Source: Roseateles oligotrophus
Lineage (GTDB): Bacteria > Pseudomonadota > Gammaproteobacteria > Burkholderiales > Burkholderiaceae_C
Direction of reading: 5' to 3'
Assembly (NCBI RefSeq): GCF_025717515.1
Contig: NZ_JAJIRN010000009.1
Coordinates: 1 to 64,000 of the forward strand
Length of the DNA stretch: 64,000 nucleotides
Shown here piece after piece: positions 34,533-43,975 of the stretch. The notes under the pieces are model-generated. The model was not told the origin of the DNA. It ran no database searches and saw nothing but the letters and a program-made list of their open reading frames with translations. A program made the position numbers and the translations under genes. How positions within the stretch are numbered: position 1 is the stretch's first letter; every line of letters begins with the position of its first letter.

Positions 34533-36710
34533 ATGACCGCACGCACCCCTATTCACGGTTTGCAAGTCGCCACCGAGCTCTATCGCTTTATTGAAGAGCG
34601 GGTTTTGCCGGGCACCGGCGTAGCCAGTGCCGCCTTCTGGGCCGGTTTTGATGCCATCGTCGGCGACTTGGCGCCCAAGAACATTGCCCTTTTGGCCGAA
34701 CGCGACCGATTGCAGACCGAGATGGACGCTTGGCACCGCGCCCACCCCGGCCCGATCACCGACATGCCCGCCTATCGCGCCCACCTGGAGCAGATCGGCT
34801 ATCTGGTGCCCGCGCCCGGCGCGGTTCAGATCAGCACCGCCAACGTGGACGCGGAGCTGGCGCTGCAGGCCGGCCCGCAGTTGGTGGTGCCCATCCTGAA
34901 CGCCCGCTACGCCTTGAACGCCGCCAACGCACGCTGGGGTTCTCTGTACGACGCGCTCTACGGCACCGACGTCATCCCTGAAACCGATGGCGCCGAAAAG
35001 GCGGGCCGCTACAACCCGGTGCGCGGCGCCAAGGTGATCGCCTTTGCCCGCCAAGTGCTGGATCAGGCCGCCCCTCTGGCGAATGGCTCGCACAAGGAGG
35101 CTAGCGGCTACCGCGTCGAGTCGGGGCACTTGGTCGTGGCCCAAGGTAGCGCCGTCACAGGCCTCGCCGACGCCACGCAGTTCATTGGCTACCAAGGCGA
35201 GGCCAGCGCGCCGACTTCGGTGCTCTTGCGCCACAACGGCCTGCATCTGGACATTCAACTCGACCGCTCGACGGCGATTGGCCAGAGCGATGCCGCCGGC
35301 GTCAGCGATCTGGTCATGGAAGCGGCGCTGTCGACCATTCTTGATCTGGAAGACTCGGTCGCGGTCGTTGACGCCGAGGACAAGGTTTTGGCCTATGGCA
35401 ATTGGCTGGGCATTTTGAAAGGCACGCTGACGGAAGAAGTCAGCAAGGGCGGCAAGAGTTTCTCGCGCAGTCTGAACCCCGACCGCGTCTACATCGGCGC
35501 GGCGGGCGGCGAGGTCAAACTGCATGGCCGCTCCTTGATGTTTGTGCGCAATGTCGGCCACCTGATGACCAATCCGGCCATCTTGTATGGCGAGGGCCTG
35601 GAAATCCCCGAAGGCATCATGGACGCCGTCATCACGACGACGATCGCTATCCATGACTTGCAGCGCAAGGGCAACTCACGTACCGGCTCGGTCTATATCG
35701 TCAAGCCCAAGATGCATGGTCCGGCCGAAGTTGCCTTCGCGTCCGAAATCTTCGGCCGCGTCGAAGCCATGCTGGGCCTGCCGGAAAACACCGTCAAGCT
35801 CGGCATCATGGACGAAGAGCGCCGCACCAGCGTCAATCTGAAGGCCTGTATTGCGGCGGCGGCGAATCGAGTTGCCTTCATCAACACCGGTTTCCTCGAC
35901 CGCACCGGCGACGAGATGCACACCGCGATGCAGGCCGGCGCCATGTTCCGCAAAGGCGATATGAAGACCAGCGCCTGGATTGCAGCCTACGAGCGCAGCA
36001 ATGTGCTGACCGGTCTCTCCTGCGGCTTGAGAGGCCGAGCCCAGATCGGCAAGGGCATGTGGGCGATGCCGGATCTGATGGCGGCGATGCTGGAGCAGAA
36101 GATTGCGCACCCCAAGGCCGGCGCCAATACCGCCTGGGTGCCGTCGCCGACTGCGGCGACCTTGCACGCGCTGCACTATCACCAGGTCAATGTGGCGGCG
36201 GTCCAAAAGGAGTTGGAGTTGATCGACGCCGATGCCGAACGCGATGGAATTCTGGATAAATTGCTGCAAATTCCGGTGGTCGCACAAGCGAACTGGACCG
36301 CAGCCGAGATCCAGCAGGAGTTGGACAACAACGCGCAAGGCATCTTGGGTTATGTGGTGCGCTGGGTTGATCAGGGGGTTGGTTGCTCCAAGGTGCCCGA
36401 TATTCACAATATCGGCCTGATGGAAGACCGGGCCACGCTGAGAATTTCCAGTCAGCACATTGCCAACTGGCTGCTGCATGGAGTTACGACCGCCGCGCAG
36501 GTGAATGAGACCTTTCAGCGCATGGCCGGCGTGGTCGATGGGCAGAACGCGGGCGACGCGCAATACAAGCCGATGGCCGGGCATTTCGAAACCTCGGCCG
36601 CCTACCAAGCGGCGCTGGACCTGGTCTTCAAGGGTTTGGAGCAGCCAAGCGGTTACACCGAGCCGCTGCTGCATGCTTGGCGCCTCAAAGTGAAAGCAGC
36701 TAGGGGTTGA
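34533..36710 (+). CDS. glcB: Malate synthase G
   Basis: At 725 residues this matches malate synthase G, not the shorter A form. Recognisable segments include [73 protein letters not shown] and [18 protein letters not shown]. It condenses glyoxylate with acetyl-CoA to malate and CoA in the cytoplasm (glyoxylate/glycolate use). No isocitrate lyase or glycolate oxidase gene is in the window, so it is a stand-alone gene, probably controlled by the divergent LysR. A perfect hairpin follows the stop. Confidence 0.97.
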   Translation: MTARTPIHGLQVATELYRFIEERVLPGTGVASAAFWAGFDAIVGDLAPKNIALLAERDRLQTEMDAWHRAHPGPITDMPAYRAHLEQIGYLVPAPGAVQISTANVDAELALQAGPQLVVPILNARYALNAANARWGSLYDALYGTDVIPETDGAEKAGRYNPVRGAKVIAFARQVLDQAAPLANGSHKEASGYRVESGHLVVAQGSAVTGLADATQFIGYQGEASAPTSVLLRHNGLHLDIQLDRSTAIGQSDAAGVSDLVMEAALSTILDLEDSVAVVDAEDKVLAYGNWLGILKGTLTEEVSKGGKSFSRSLNPDRVYIGAAGGEVKLHGRSLMFVRNVGHLMTNPAILYGEGLEIPEGIMDAVITTTIAIHDLQRKGNSRTGSVYIVKPKMHGPAEVAFASEIFGRVEAMLGLPENTVKLGIMDEERRTSVNLKACIAAAANRVAFINTGFLDRTGDEMHTAMQAGAMFRKGDMKTSAWIAAYERSNVLTGLSCGLRGRAQIGKGMWAMPDLMAAMLEQKIAHPKAGANTAWVPSPTAATLHALHYHQVNVAAVQKELELIDADAERDGILDKLLQIPVVAQANWTAAEIQQELDNNAQGILGYVVRWVDQGVGCSKVPDIHNIGLMEDRATLRISSQHIANWLLHGVTTAAQVNETFQRMAGVVDGQNAGDAQYKPMAGHFETSAAYQAALDLVFKGLEQPSGYTEPLLHAWRLKVKAARG

Positions 36711-36931
36711 GTTTTCGAATGAGGCCTGCTACGAGTTATGCATACAGCAAACAGCCCCCGGTTCGTGGGGGCTGTCGCATCTTTGTCACGGGGACATATC
36801 ACCATGTCTTTTGTCATGGGAGGCGGTAAAGTTTTGTTACCAATAGCCGTTGTTCTGGTCGGACTTGCCCAAAGAAGGTGCGTCATCGGCGGCAGCGATT
36901 GTGACAAACCACTACCCCAAGGTTAATAAAG
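36711..36931. other. Intergenic region glcB to TonB receptor
   Basis: This 221-base gap contains the hairpin at 36751-36775 and the presumed promoter and leader of the receptor gene, with AAGG before ATG 36932. The 62-codon frame at 36738-36926 has no recognisable feature and is not called. No known riboswitch fold was recognised. Confidence 0.4.
36751..36775 (+). terminator. Hairpin after glcB
   Basis: ACAGCCCCC and GGGGGCTGT form a perfect nine-base stem around a seven-base loop, 40 bases after the glcB stop. There is no T-run after it, so it is either a weak/Rho-assisted terminator or an mRNA 3' stabiliser. Confidence 0.6.
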
Positions 36932-39736
36932 ATGTTTTCTAAAACTCATAAAGTCAGTGCGGTTCGCATTGCCGTGATCGCAGCAATCGGCGCCATGACG
37001 ATGTCGGCACAAGCCCAGACCGCTCAGCTCGAGCGTATTGAAGTGACCGGCTCCAGTATCAAGCGCATCGCCAGCGAAGGTTCGCTGCCGGTGCAAATCA
37101 TCTCGGCCAAGGACATTGCTCGCACCGGCGCCACAACGGCTGCCGAAGTGTTGCAGAATTTGCCCGCGATGCAGGGTTTCCAGATCGCTGACGTGGCCGT
37201 GGGCTCCAACTCCGGCGGCACCACATTCGCCAACATCCACGACATCGGCCAGAGCTATACCCTGGTGTTGTTGAACGGCCGCCGCGTGGCCCCAACAGGC
37301 TCAGGCAGCACGGTCAATTTGCAAGGCATTCCAATGGCGGCGATTGACCGCATTGAAGTGTTGACGGACGGCGCTTCGGCCTTGTATGGCTCGGACGCGA
37401 TTGCCGGCGTGGTGAACTTCGTGCTGAAGAAGAACCATCAAGGCGGCAATGTCACCGTCAACGGCAATGTGCCGCTGGAAGGTGGCGGCAAGTCCGGATT
37501 TGCAAGCCTGACCTACGGCTTTGGCGATATCGATAAGGACCGATTCAATGTCCTGGCATCGTATCGGCATGACGAACAAAAGCAGTTGGCCGCGACCGAT
37601 CGCAAGTTCGGCAGCACCGCCTACATTCCGTTTGAGTACGGCGGCAGGAACTACGTCTACGACCGTACCAGCCCATCGGCCGTGCCGGCCAACGTGACGA
37701 TCACGGCTAAGAATGGTGCGGATGGCAAACCGGCCTTCCCGGCTTACGCCTTCAATCCCTATGCCAAGGCAAACGGCGGCAAATGCGCCGATCGCAATTT
37801 CGCGAGCCTGACCAACGTGGTCGGAAAGCAAGAGATCTGCGGTTTCGACTATGCCAATACGATTGAAATCTACCCCGAGAGCAAGCGCGACTCCTTGTTC
37901 CTGACCGGGCAATTCAAGGTCAGCGACAAGCTGTCGTTCTACTCGGACGTGGTGCTGTCTCGTTTCGACTTGACCGCGCGCATTGCGGCCAACCCGGTGC
38001 CGGTGGCGATTCCGAGTTCGACCGATATTTTCAAGAAATGGGTGGCACCTTATCTGTCGCCTGTCCAAATGGCCAATTTGGCTTTGGAAACCGACAAGAC
38101 CAGCCCTAACTTTGGCAAGCCACGGGTCACGGCCGGCTATCGCGCCCAGGATTTCGGCACGCGTGACTCGCAGTCCATCACCGACTCCAAGCACTTCGTT
38201 ATCGGTGCAGACGCCGAGTTGGCCGGCTGGATCATGAACGGTGGCTATACCTGGTCGCAAAATGCCATCGACGAGAAGTATGTCGGCGGCTACTTCAAGA
38301 AGGCCGAGTTCCTCAGCATGGTTCAAAAGAACCAGTTTGACCCCTTCGCAGAAGCGGGCAAGCAGACGCCTGAAACGCTGAAGCTGATGGCCGACTCGAT
38401 CTACCACGGCACCGTCCGCAAGGCCGAGTCCAATTTGATGGGCTTTGACTTCCGCGCTTCGCGCGAACTGTTCAAGTTGCCTGCCGGTGATTTGAGCCTG
38501 GGTCTGGGTGCAGACATCCGCGAGCAGCAGTACAAGAACACGCCCTCGGCCGATGCCGTCAATGGCGTGATCTACAACTTCTCGGCGCCAAACCAGTTCG
38601 ACATGAAGCGCAAGTCGGGTGGTGTGTTTGGTGAGCTCTTGATCCCCGTGATCAAGAACATGGAGCTGACCGCCGCGCTGCGCTATGACTCGATCAAGTC
38701 CACCAACAACGTGTTGGAAGGCAAGACCGTCGGCGAGGATCTGAGCGCCACGACTTACAAGATCTCGGGCAAATACCAGATCGTGCCTCAAGTGCTGGTG
38801 CGTGGCTCTTACGGTACCGGCTTCAAGGCACCAGACATGTTGACCTTGGGCGCGCCGTTGCTTCCTAACGGTGTGACCGCTGCGAGCTATGACTGCCCTT
38901 TCAAAGACACCTCGCCTTGCCAGCCGACCAAGCGTCAGTACACCCAGCTGGCCGGTGGTAATGCCTTGATCAAGCCCGAGAAGTCGGAGCAAATGGCCTT
39001 CGGCATCCGCTTCGAACCTAACGCTTCGTTCGGCATCGGCGCTGACTACTACAACGTCTACATCACCGATGCGATCAGCGGCGTGTCGGCCTCGCAAGCC
39101 TTTGCGGAACCGGTCAAATTCAGCAGCCTGTTCACCACCTTCCAGCAACCGGCCGAAGACAAGCCTTACTACGCGTTCAAGAGCGTCTCGACCAATATCG
39201 GCCGCTCCAAGAATAGCGGTATCGATTGGGACATCGTTGGTCGTGTGAACCTCGAAAGCCTGGGTCGTTTGACCATGGGCTTGGCCGGCACGTATGTGAT
39301 CGAGTCTTCGTACACCTTGCCGGGTACAAACGATCAGTACACCAACAGCCTGGGTCACTACAACGACGTCAGCGCTTCGGTGACGTTCCGCAACAAGGTC
39401 GTCGCGACGGCAACTTTGGACAGCGGCGCATTTACGAACTCCTTCACCTTGAACTGGAAGTCGGGTTACACGGACAAGGAAGCGCCCGTGCGTGATGTCG
39501 CCACCAATAAGCTGACGACCGTCGCGATGGAAGTGCCGCGCTCGTCGACCCTCGACTGGCAAGGTATTTATCGCTACAACAAGGTTGCCACCTTGACGGT
39601 TGGCGTTAGGAACTTGTTCAACAAGGCGCCTGAGTTCTCGCTGCGTGACTCGTCGGGTCACCAAGTTGGCTACGACCCACGTTATGGCGACACGCTGCAG
39701 CGTCGCGTTTACGTGACCGGCGGCTACAACTTCTAA
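36932..39736 (+). CDS. TonB-dependent outer-membrane receptor 1
   Basis: The 934-residue protein starts with a signal peptide ending MSAQAQ, then the Ton-box-like start IERIEVTGSSIKRI. A plug domain follows (SAKDIARTGATTAAEVLQNLPAM ... GRRVAPTGSG ... IDRIEVLTDGASALYGSDAIAGVVN) and then a beta-barrel of typical receptor length. It ends in Phe (GGYNF), as outer-membrane proteins do. It imports a bulky ligand energised by TonB-ExbBD; the ligand is unknown. The style of plug matches the family abundant in polymer-degrading Gammaproteobacteria and Burkholderiales. The strong terminator at 39762 isolates it as a single transcript. Confidence 0.93.
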   Translation: MFSKTHKVSAVRIAVIAAIGAMTMSAQAQTAQLERIEVTGSSIKRIASEGSLPVQIISAKDIARTGATTAAEVLQNLPAMQGFQIADVAVGSNSGGTTFANIHDIGQSYTLVLLNGRRVAPTGSGSTVNLQGIPMAAIDRIEVLTDGASALYGSDAIAGVVNFVLKKNHQGGNVTVNGNVPLEGGGKSGFASLTYGFGDIDKDRFNVLASYRHDEQKQLAATDRKFGSTAYIPFEYGGRNYVYDRTSPSAVPANVTITAKNGADGKPAFPAYAFNPYAKANGGKCADRNFASLTNVVGKQEICGFDYANTIEIYPESKRDSLFLTGQFKVSDKLSFYSDVVLSRFDLTARIAANPVPVAIPSSTDIFKKWVAPYLSPVQMANLALETDKTSPNFGKPRVTAGYRAQDFGTRDSQSITDSKHFVIGADAELAGWIMNGGYTWSQNAIDEKYVGGYFKKAEFLSMVQKNQFDPFAEAGKQTPETLKLMADSIYHGTVRKAESNLMGFDFRASRELFKLPAGDLSLGLGADIREQQYKNTPSADAVNGVIYNFSAPNQFDMKRKSGGVFGELLIPVIKNMELTAALRYDSIKSTNNVLEGKTVGEDLSATTYKISGKYQIVPQVLVRGSYGTGFKAPDMLTLGAPLLPNGVTAASYDCPFKDTSPCQPTKRQYTQLAGGNALIKPEKSEQMAFGIRFEPNASFGIGADYYNVYITDAISGVSASQAFAEPVKFSSLFTTFQQPAEDKPYYAFKSVSTNIGRSKNSGIDWDIVGRVNLESLGRLTMGLAGTYVIESSYTLPGTNDQYTNSLGHYNDVSASVTFRNKVVATATLDSGAFTNSFTLNWKSGYTDKEAPVRDVATNKLTTVAMEVPRSSTLDWQGIYRYNKVATLTVGVRNLFNKAPEFSLRDSSGHQVGYDPRYGDTLQRRVYVTGGYNF

Positions 39737-39761
39737 GAAGTTGCCGAAGTTTGGGTGAATC

Positions 39762-39787
39762 AAAAAGGGGCTTCGGCCCCTTTTTTT
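39762..39787 (+). terminator. Strong intrinsic terminator
   Basis: A stem AAAAAGGGGC / GCCCC plus T-run encloses the stable TTCG tetraloop and is followed directly by seven T residues. It begins 26 bases after the stop of the first receptor gene. Confidence 0.95.
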
Positions 39788-40024
39788 ATGCTTGATCGAA
39801 GTCGGCCTGGGGTTTGCTCGCATAGCGCCCAAAAGTTTGACTCCTACACGAGCTTTTGCCGATTTTTGAGGGCCTGTCTCGCTCAGCCAACAGGGGTTCT
39901 CCCCGGCGAGGATTCTTGCAAAGCCGCCTTAGACTCGCGCCTTCTTTGATTAGCTATGGCTCACTCCGTCCACTCGGCGGTGGCGAACCGATGGCTAAAG
40001 CTTGGTCACCCACCAAATCACCCC

Positions 40025-40029
40025 AGGAG
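40025..40029 (+). promoter_or_regulatory. Ribosome binding site that fixes a TTG start
   Basis: AGGAG at 40025-40029 lies seven bases upstream of TTG 40037. The only upstream ATG in frame (39956) would add 27 residues that do not look like a signal peptide. From the TTG the product begins with a normal signal sequence, parallel to that of receptor 1. Confidence 0.7.
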
Positions 40030-40036
40030 TTTTATC

Positions 40037-42988
40037 TTGTTGAAGCAACCCAAGGTCAGTGCCATCGGCGCGGCCGTATTTATCGCCATCGGCACATTCG
40101 CCGCTGCAGCCCAAGCTCAGACCGCTGCCCCGCAGCAGATCGAGCGCGTTGAAGTCACCGGCTCACGGATTCTGTCCGTCAACGCCGTGTCTTCGGCCCC
40201 AATTCAGGTCATGACCTCGGCCGATATCGCCGCGTCCGGCGTGACCAATTTGCAAGAGCTGCTGACCAAGAGCCCCTTGTTCGTGGCCGGCAATAGCCGC
40301 ACCAACTCCAATTTCCAGACCTCCGGCGCTGGCGTTTCCACCATCGACCTGCGTGGTATGGGTACCCAGCGTACGCTGGTGCTGGTGAACGGCCGTCGTT
40401 TTGTGTCGGGCGTGCCCGGCTCTTCCGACGTTGACCTGAACACCATCCCAACCGACTTCATTGAACGCGTTGAAACGCTGACCGGCGGCTCTTCGGCCAC
40501 CTACGGCTCTGATGCGATCTCAGGCGTGATCAATATCGTGCTGAAGAAGGGCTTTGAGGGCTTGACCGTCAATGCTCAAACCGGCCGCACCACCGAAGGC
40601 GACGGTACCAAGCAAATCTTGAGCGGCACCATGGGCGCCAACCTTGCTAACGGCAAGGGTAATGTGATGATTCATGGCGCCTACACCAAGGAAGGCGCTG
40701 TCTATGCGCGCGACCGCGGTTGGGCCACGGACGAAATCTCGACCGGCGCTGGTGTGACCGGTGAAGCGGCTGATTTGTTCGCGGTCACCGCACCCTTCTT
40801 CTCCAGCTTCGCTCCGCAAGGCCGCTTCTTCTATAAAGACGCAGCCGGTGCCAACAAGAACTACACCTATGACGCTGCTGGTAAGGAGATCCCCTTCTCG
40901 ACCAATGGCCCTGCCGGTGACGGCGTGGGTGCTACCGGCTTTAACCGCCAGGCATACCGTGCGATCGCTGTGCCAACCGACCGCTTCCTGTTGGCCGCCA
41001 AGGGTGACTATGCGTTGAGCGACGAGCACACCGCCTTCTTCGAAGGCACTTATGCCGCGACCAAGACTCGCTCCAATATCGAGCCCTATCCGCTGGATTC
41101 GATCAACATCAACAAGGCTTCGGGCGGCTTGATCCCGGCCGAGTTCATGGTGGGTGGCGTGAAGATGCGCAACCCGATGGTGCCGGACTATTTGTACTCG
41201 CGTGCGACCGACCGTGACGGTGACGGCCTGAAGGACTACAACTTCACCCGCCGTATGTCGGACTTCGGCGGCCGCACCTCCGGCGCCGAGCGTGACACCT
41301 TCCGCGCCTTGGCTGGTCTGAAGGGTGATTTGACCAAGTCTTGGTCTTATGAAGCCTTCGCATCCTATGGCTTCACCAAGGAAGGCCAGACCGGTTCCGG
41401 CCAGGTCAATGTCTTGAACTTCCGCAATGCGCTGGAAGCCGTGCCCGACGTCAATGACGTCAACGGCAACGGCAACCGCACGGAAGCCATCTGTATGGAT
41501 GCCAATGCCCGCGCTCAAGGTTGCGTGCCGGCCAATATCTTTGGCGCCAACACGCTGAGCCCTGCTGCCGTCAAGTACATCAATGCGCCAAGCTCGATGA
41601 ACACCAAGATCACCCAAAAGGTGGTCGGTGCTTCGGTTTCGGGTGAGGCCTTTGAATTGCCGGCCGGCCCGCTCGGCGTTGCTGCCGGCGCCGAATGGCG
41701 TGAAGAGTCTTCCGACCAGACTTTTGACGCGCTGACGCAAGCCGGCCTGAACGCCGGCAATGCCTTGCCTAACACAGCCGGTAAGTTTGACGTTTCGGAA
41801 GCCTTCGTCGAAGTCAAGGCCCCGCTGCTGAAGAATCTGCCTTTGGTCAAGAGCTTGGACGCCAGCGCCGCGGTGCGCGTGGGCAAGTACTCGTCGGTCG
41901 GCAATGTCACCAGCTGGACCGGTGGCCTGGATTGGGCCGTGAACTCGATGTTCCGCGTGCGGGCCAATACTGCGTCTTCGACTCGCGCGCCGACAGTCGG
42001 TGAGTTGTTTGCCGCACCGGCGCAGACCTTCCCTTCGGGCATCTCTGATCCTTGCGCAGGCACGACTTTGACTGGCACCAGCGCGAAAGATGTTGCCTGC
42101 CGTGCTAACGCCGGTGTGGCCGCCAATATGGCCGCCAACGGAGGCAAGTTCACGCTGAATCAAGCTGACAAGCAAGGCATGAGTGGTTACGACAGCGGCA
42201 ACCCTAATCTGAAGGCAGAAAAGGGCCAGTCGACTACGCTTGGTTTTGTCATCACGCCAAAAGACATCGCGGTGCTGAAGAACGTCGCCATCACGGTTGA
42301 CTACTTCGACATCAAGGTCACCGATGCGATCGGTTCGCCCGGCCGTACCTTTACGCTGAACCAGTGCTATGGCGGTGGTGATCAAAGCTATTGCAAGTTC
42401 GTCGTTCGCCGTCAAGCCAATGCAGGCTCGAACAGCGCCGGTTCCTTGGAATACGTCAATCAGACCCAGGAGAACTCTGGTGGCCTGGGTACCCGTGGTA
42501 TCGATTTGACAACCGCCTACGCCGAAAACTTCGGACCGGGCCGCCTTGATGCGCGTTTGGCTTACACCTACTTGATCCGTGGTTACTACGTGCCGCGCCC
42601 AGGCGCCGACATCGATTACAGCACCGCCGAAGTGGGCTCGGCTCGCAATAAGTGGGCCTTCAATCTGGGCTACACCTGGGGCAATTTTGGTGTCAAGACG
42701 ACGACCAGCTTCATCGGCGAGTCCAGGCTGGATGACCAGTTCATGGCGGACTTCCCGGATGCAACGCCGGATCAGTCGAAGATCTCCTCCAAGACCTACT
42801 TCGATCTGCAAGGCACCTACACGATGAAGAAGATGCAGGTTTACCTGGGTGTGGACAATCTGTTCAACACCAAGCCACCGTCGATCCCAAGTGGCGTGAC
42901 GGGCAACACCACCGGTACGCGTACGAATGCCACCACCTATGACGTGCTGGGTTCGCGTTACTACGTGGGTCTGCGCTTCACGATGTAA
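40037..42988 (+). CDS. TonB-dependent outer-membrane receptor 2
   Basis: The protein has 983 residues from TTG 40037. The signal peptide ends AAAQAQ, followed by IERVEVTGSRI. The plug has GVTNLQELLTKSP, IDLRGMGTQRTLVLVNGRRFV and VETLTGGSSATYGSDAISGVINIVLKKG. The barrel runs to the C-terminus RYYVGLRFTM. It is a paralogue of receptor 1, with the same N-terminal design and about 50 residues longer. Ligand unknown. An inverted repeat and a second terminator follow the stop, so it too is monocistronic. The pair plus the secreted protein downstream may be an uptake locus for one class of substrate; this is inference. Confidence 0.92.
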   Translation: MLKQPKVSAIGAAVFIAIGTFAAAAQAQTAAPQQIERVEVTGSRILSVNAVSSAPIQVMTSADIAASGVTNLQELLTKSPLFVAGNSRTNSNFQTSGAGVSTIDLRGMGTQRTLVLVNGRRFVSGVPGSSDVDLNTIPTDFIERVETLTGGSSATYGSDAISGVINIVLKKGFEGLTVNAQTGRTTEGDGTKQILSGTMGANLANGKGNVMIHGAYTKEGAVYARDRGWATDEISTGAGVTGEAADLFAVTAPFFSSFAPQGRFFYKDAAGANKNYTYDAAGKEIPFSTNGPAGDGVGATGFNRQAYRAIAVPTDRFLLAAKGDYALSDEHTAFFEGTYAATKTRSNIEPYPLDSININKASGGLIPAEFMVGGVKMRNPMVPDYLYSRATDRDGDGLKDYNFTRRMSDFGGRTSGAERDTFRALAGLKGDLTKSWSYEAFASYGFTKEGQTGSGQVNVLNFRNALEAVPDVNDVNGNGNRTEAICMDANARAQGCVPANIFGANTLSPAAVKYINAPSSMNTKITQKVVGASVSGEAFELPAGPLGVAAGAEWREESSDQTFDALTQAGLNAGNALPNTAGKFDVSEAFVEVKAPLLKNLPLVKSLDASAAVRVGKYSSVGNVTSWTGGLDWAVNSMFRVRANTASSTRAPTVGELFAAPAQTFPSGISDPCAGTTLTGTSAKDVACRANAGVAANMAANGGKFTLNQADKQGMSGYDSGNPNLKAEKGQSTTLGFVITPKDIAVLKNVAITVDYFDIKVTDAIGSPGRTFTLNQCYGGGDQSYCKFVVRRQANAGSNSAGSLEYVNQTQENSGGLGTRGIDLTTAYAENFGPGRLDARLAYTYLIRGYYVPRPGADIDYSTAEVGSARNKWAFNLGYTWGNFGVKTTTSFIGESRLDDQFMADFPDATPDQSKISSKTYFDLQGTYTMKKMQVYLGVDNLFNTKPPSIPSGVTGNTTGTRTNATTYDVLGSRYYVGLRFTM

Positions 42989-43004
42989 GTTCCTAAGGGC
43001 ATTG

Positions 43005-43027
43005 AGTCGCCTTCGCTGAAGGCGACT
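43005..43027 (+). terminator. Hairpin after receptor 2
   Basis: AGTCGCCTTC and GAAGGCGACT make a perfect ten-base stem with a three-base loop, starting 17 bases after the stop. No T-run follows immediately; it probably acts together with the second hairpin. Confidence 0.7.
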
Positions 43028-43033
43028 TAGTAC

Positions 43034-43069
43034 AACCCGGCCGGCCGCCAAGCCGACCGGGTTTTTTTT
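43034..43069 (+). terminator. Intrinsic terminator after receptor 2
   Basis: AACCCGG (43034-43040) pairs with CCGGGTT (43057-43063), extendable inward by CGG/CCG, and ends in a run of eight T residues. This is the functional-looking terminator of the pair. Confidence 0.9.
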
Positions 43070-43112
43070 GGACCAGTGTTTGGGCGCCACACAGAGGCGC
43101 AGGGAGTTCTAT

Positions 43113-43928
43113 ATGAAAGAATCTAAATTCTTCGGCGTGCAGCTCAATGTCAAGAGTTCGGCTAGGCGTGCGCTTTTGGGGGGTGTGGCCTGTGCGATGT
43201 TGACTTCAGTGGCTTGGGCACAAGGCAGTGGCGAGTCCGCTGCAAAGCGTAGTTATGTAGCAATCTCGCTACTCGGCGATGACGTCAAAGTCATTTTGCG
43301 AGAGAAGCAAACCGGCACCCGTCTGGACGCCAATGTCAAAGAGTCCTTTACCTTGGCGGGTGGTGTTTTCGATGCGGCCGCATTGGCCGCTATGGACCAA
43401 AGCGTGCGTCGCGCCGACCCAGGGGCCAAGGTGTTTGCTCTTAAGCTGTCTTCGGCCAAGGTACTGGGCGACCCGGCCGCGCTGATTGACGGTGATCGTC
43501 TGGTCGTGCCTGCCGCCCTCGCGCCTACGCTGGCTCAGTTGAATGCCAGCCACCTGCTGCTGCTGACGCCTCACCGTGCGGAGTCCAAAATTCGCACGCG
43601 CGAACAAGCATCTATCGGCTTGGGTTTTTTTGAGGGCTTGGGTTACTACCTGGACCGCGAGTCCGAGATGCGTTCGGACAGTGGCGACAACCAACGCAAA
43701 GGTTTTCTGGCCCCGTTTGTCTACTTCAAGGTCACGCTGGTGAATCTAGCGACCTTGAAAGTAGAAGGCCGGAAGTTCATCACCGAAGGGTATGCGACCA
43801 TCGGAAAGAAAGGCAGCGAAGCCGTGGATGCTTGGGACATTTTGACTGCGCTCGAAAAAATGGAGTTGTTGCGCGACATGCTGAAGCAAGAGGCATCCGG
43901 CGCCGTCGATGCATTGATCAAGGGCTAG
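43113..43928 (+). CDS. Secreted protein of unknown function
   Basis: The start ATG 43113 has GGGAG nine bases upstream; the frame continues upstream to 43068 inside the terminator and is not used. The 271 residues have a long signal region (RRALLGGVACAMLTSVAWAQ). The mature part begins RSYVAISLLGDDVKVILREKQTGTRLD and alternates short strands with the segments LNASHLLLLTPHRAES, GLGYYLDRESEM and APFVYFKVTLVNL. No catalytic motif is visible. The pattern resembles a Burkholderiales-specific periplasmic family that I cannot name. It is separated from the TonB receptor by a terminator, so joint function is uncertain. Confidence 0.8.
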   Translation: MKESKFFGVQLNVKSSARRALLGGVACAMLTSVAWAQGSGESAAKRSYVAISLLGDDVKVILREKQTGTRLDANVKESFTLAGGVFDAAALAAMDQSVRRADPGAKVFALKLSSAKVLGDPAALIDGDRLVVPAALAPTLAQLNASHLLLLTPHRAESKIRTREQASIGLGFFEGLGYYLDRESEMRSDSGDNQRKGFLAPFVYFKVTLVNLATLKVEGRKFITEGYATIGKKGSEAVDAWDILTALEKMELLRDMLKQEASGAVDALIKG

Positions 43929-43975
43929 TCAAGGGGCGGCTTTTAGAATAGCGCTCCCGCACCTAGCCAATACCA

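Noticed and set aside
36738-36926. Small plus-strand frame between glcB and the TonB receptor
   Set aside because: It overlaps the hairpin, has no ribosome binding site or recognisable motif, and is better explained as leader sequence.
37301-39832. Minus-strand frame of 843 codons opposite the first TonB receptor
   Set aside because: It is a shadow frame of a clear receptor gene, with no domain and no start signal of its own.
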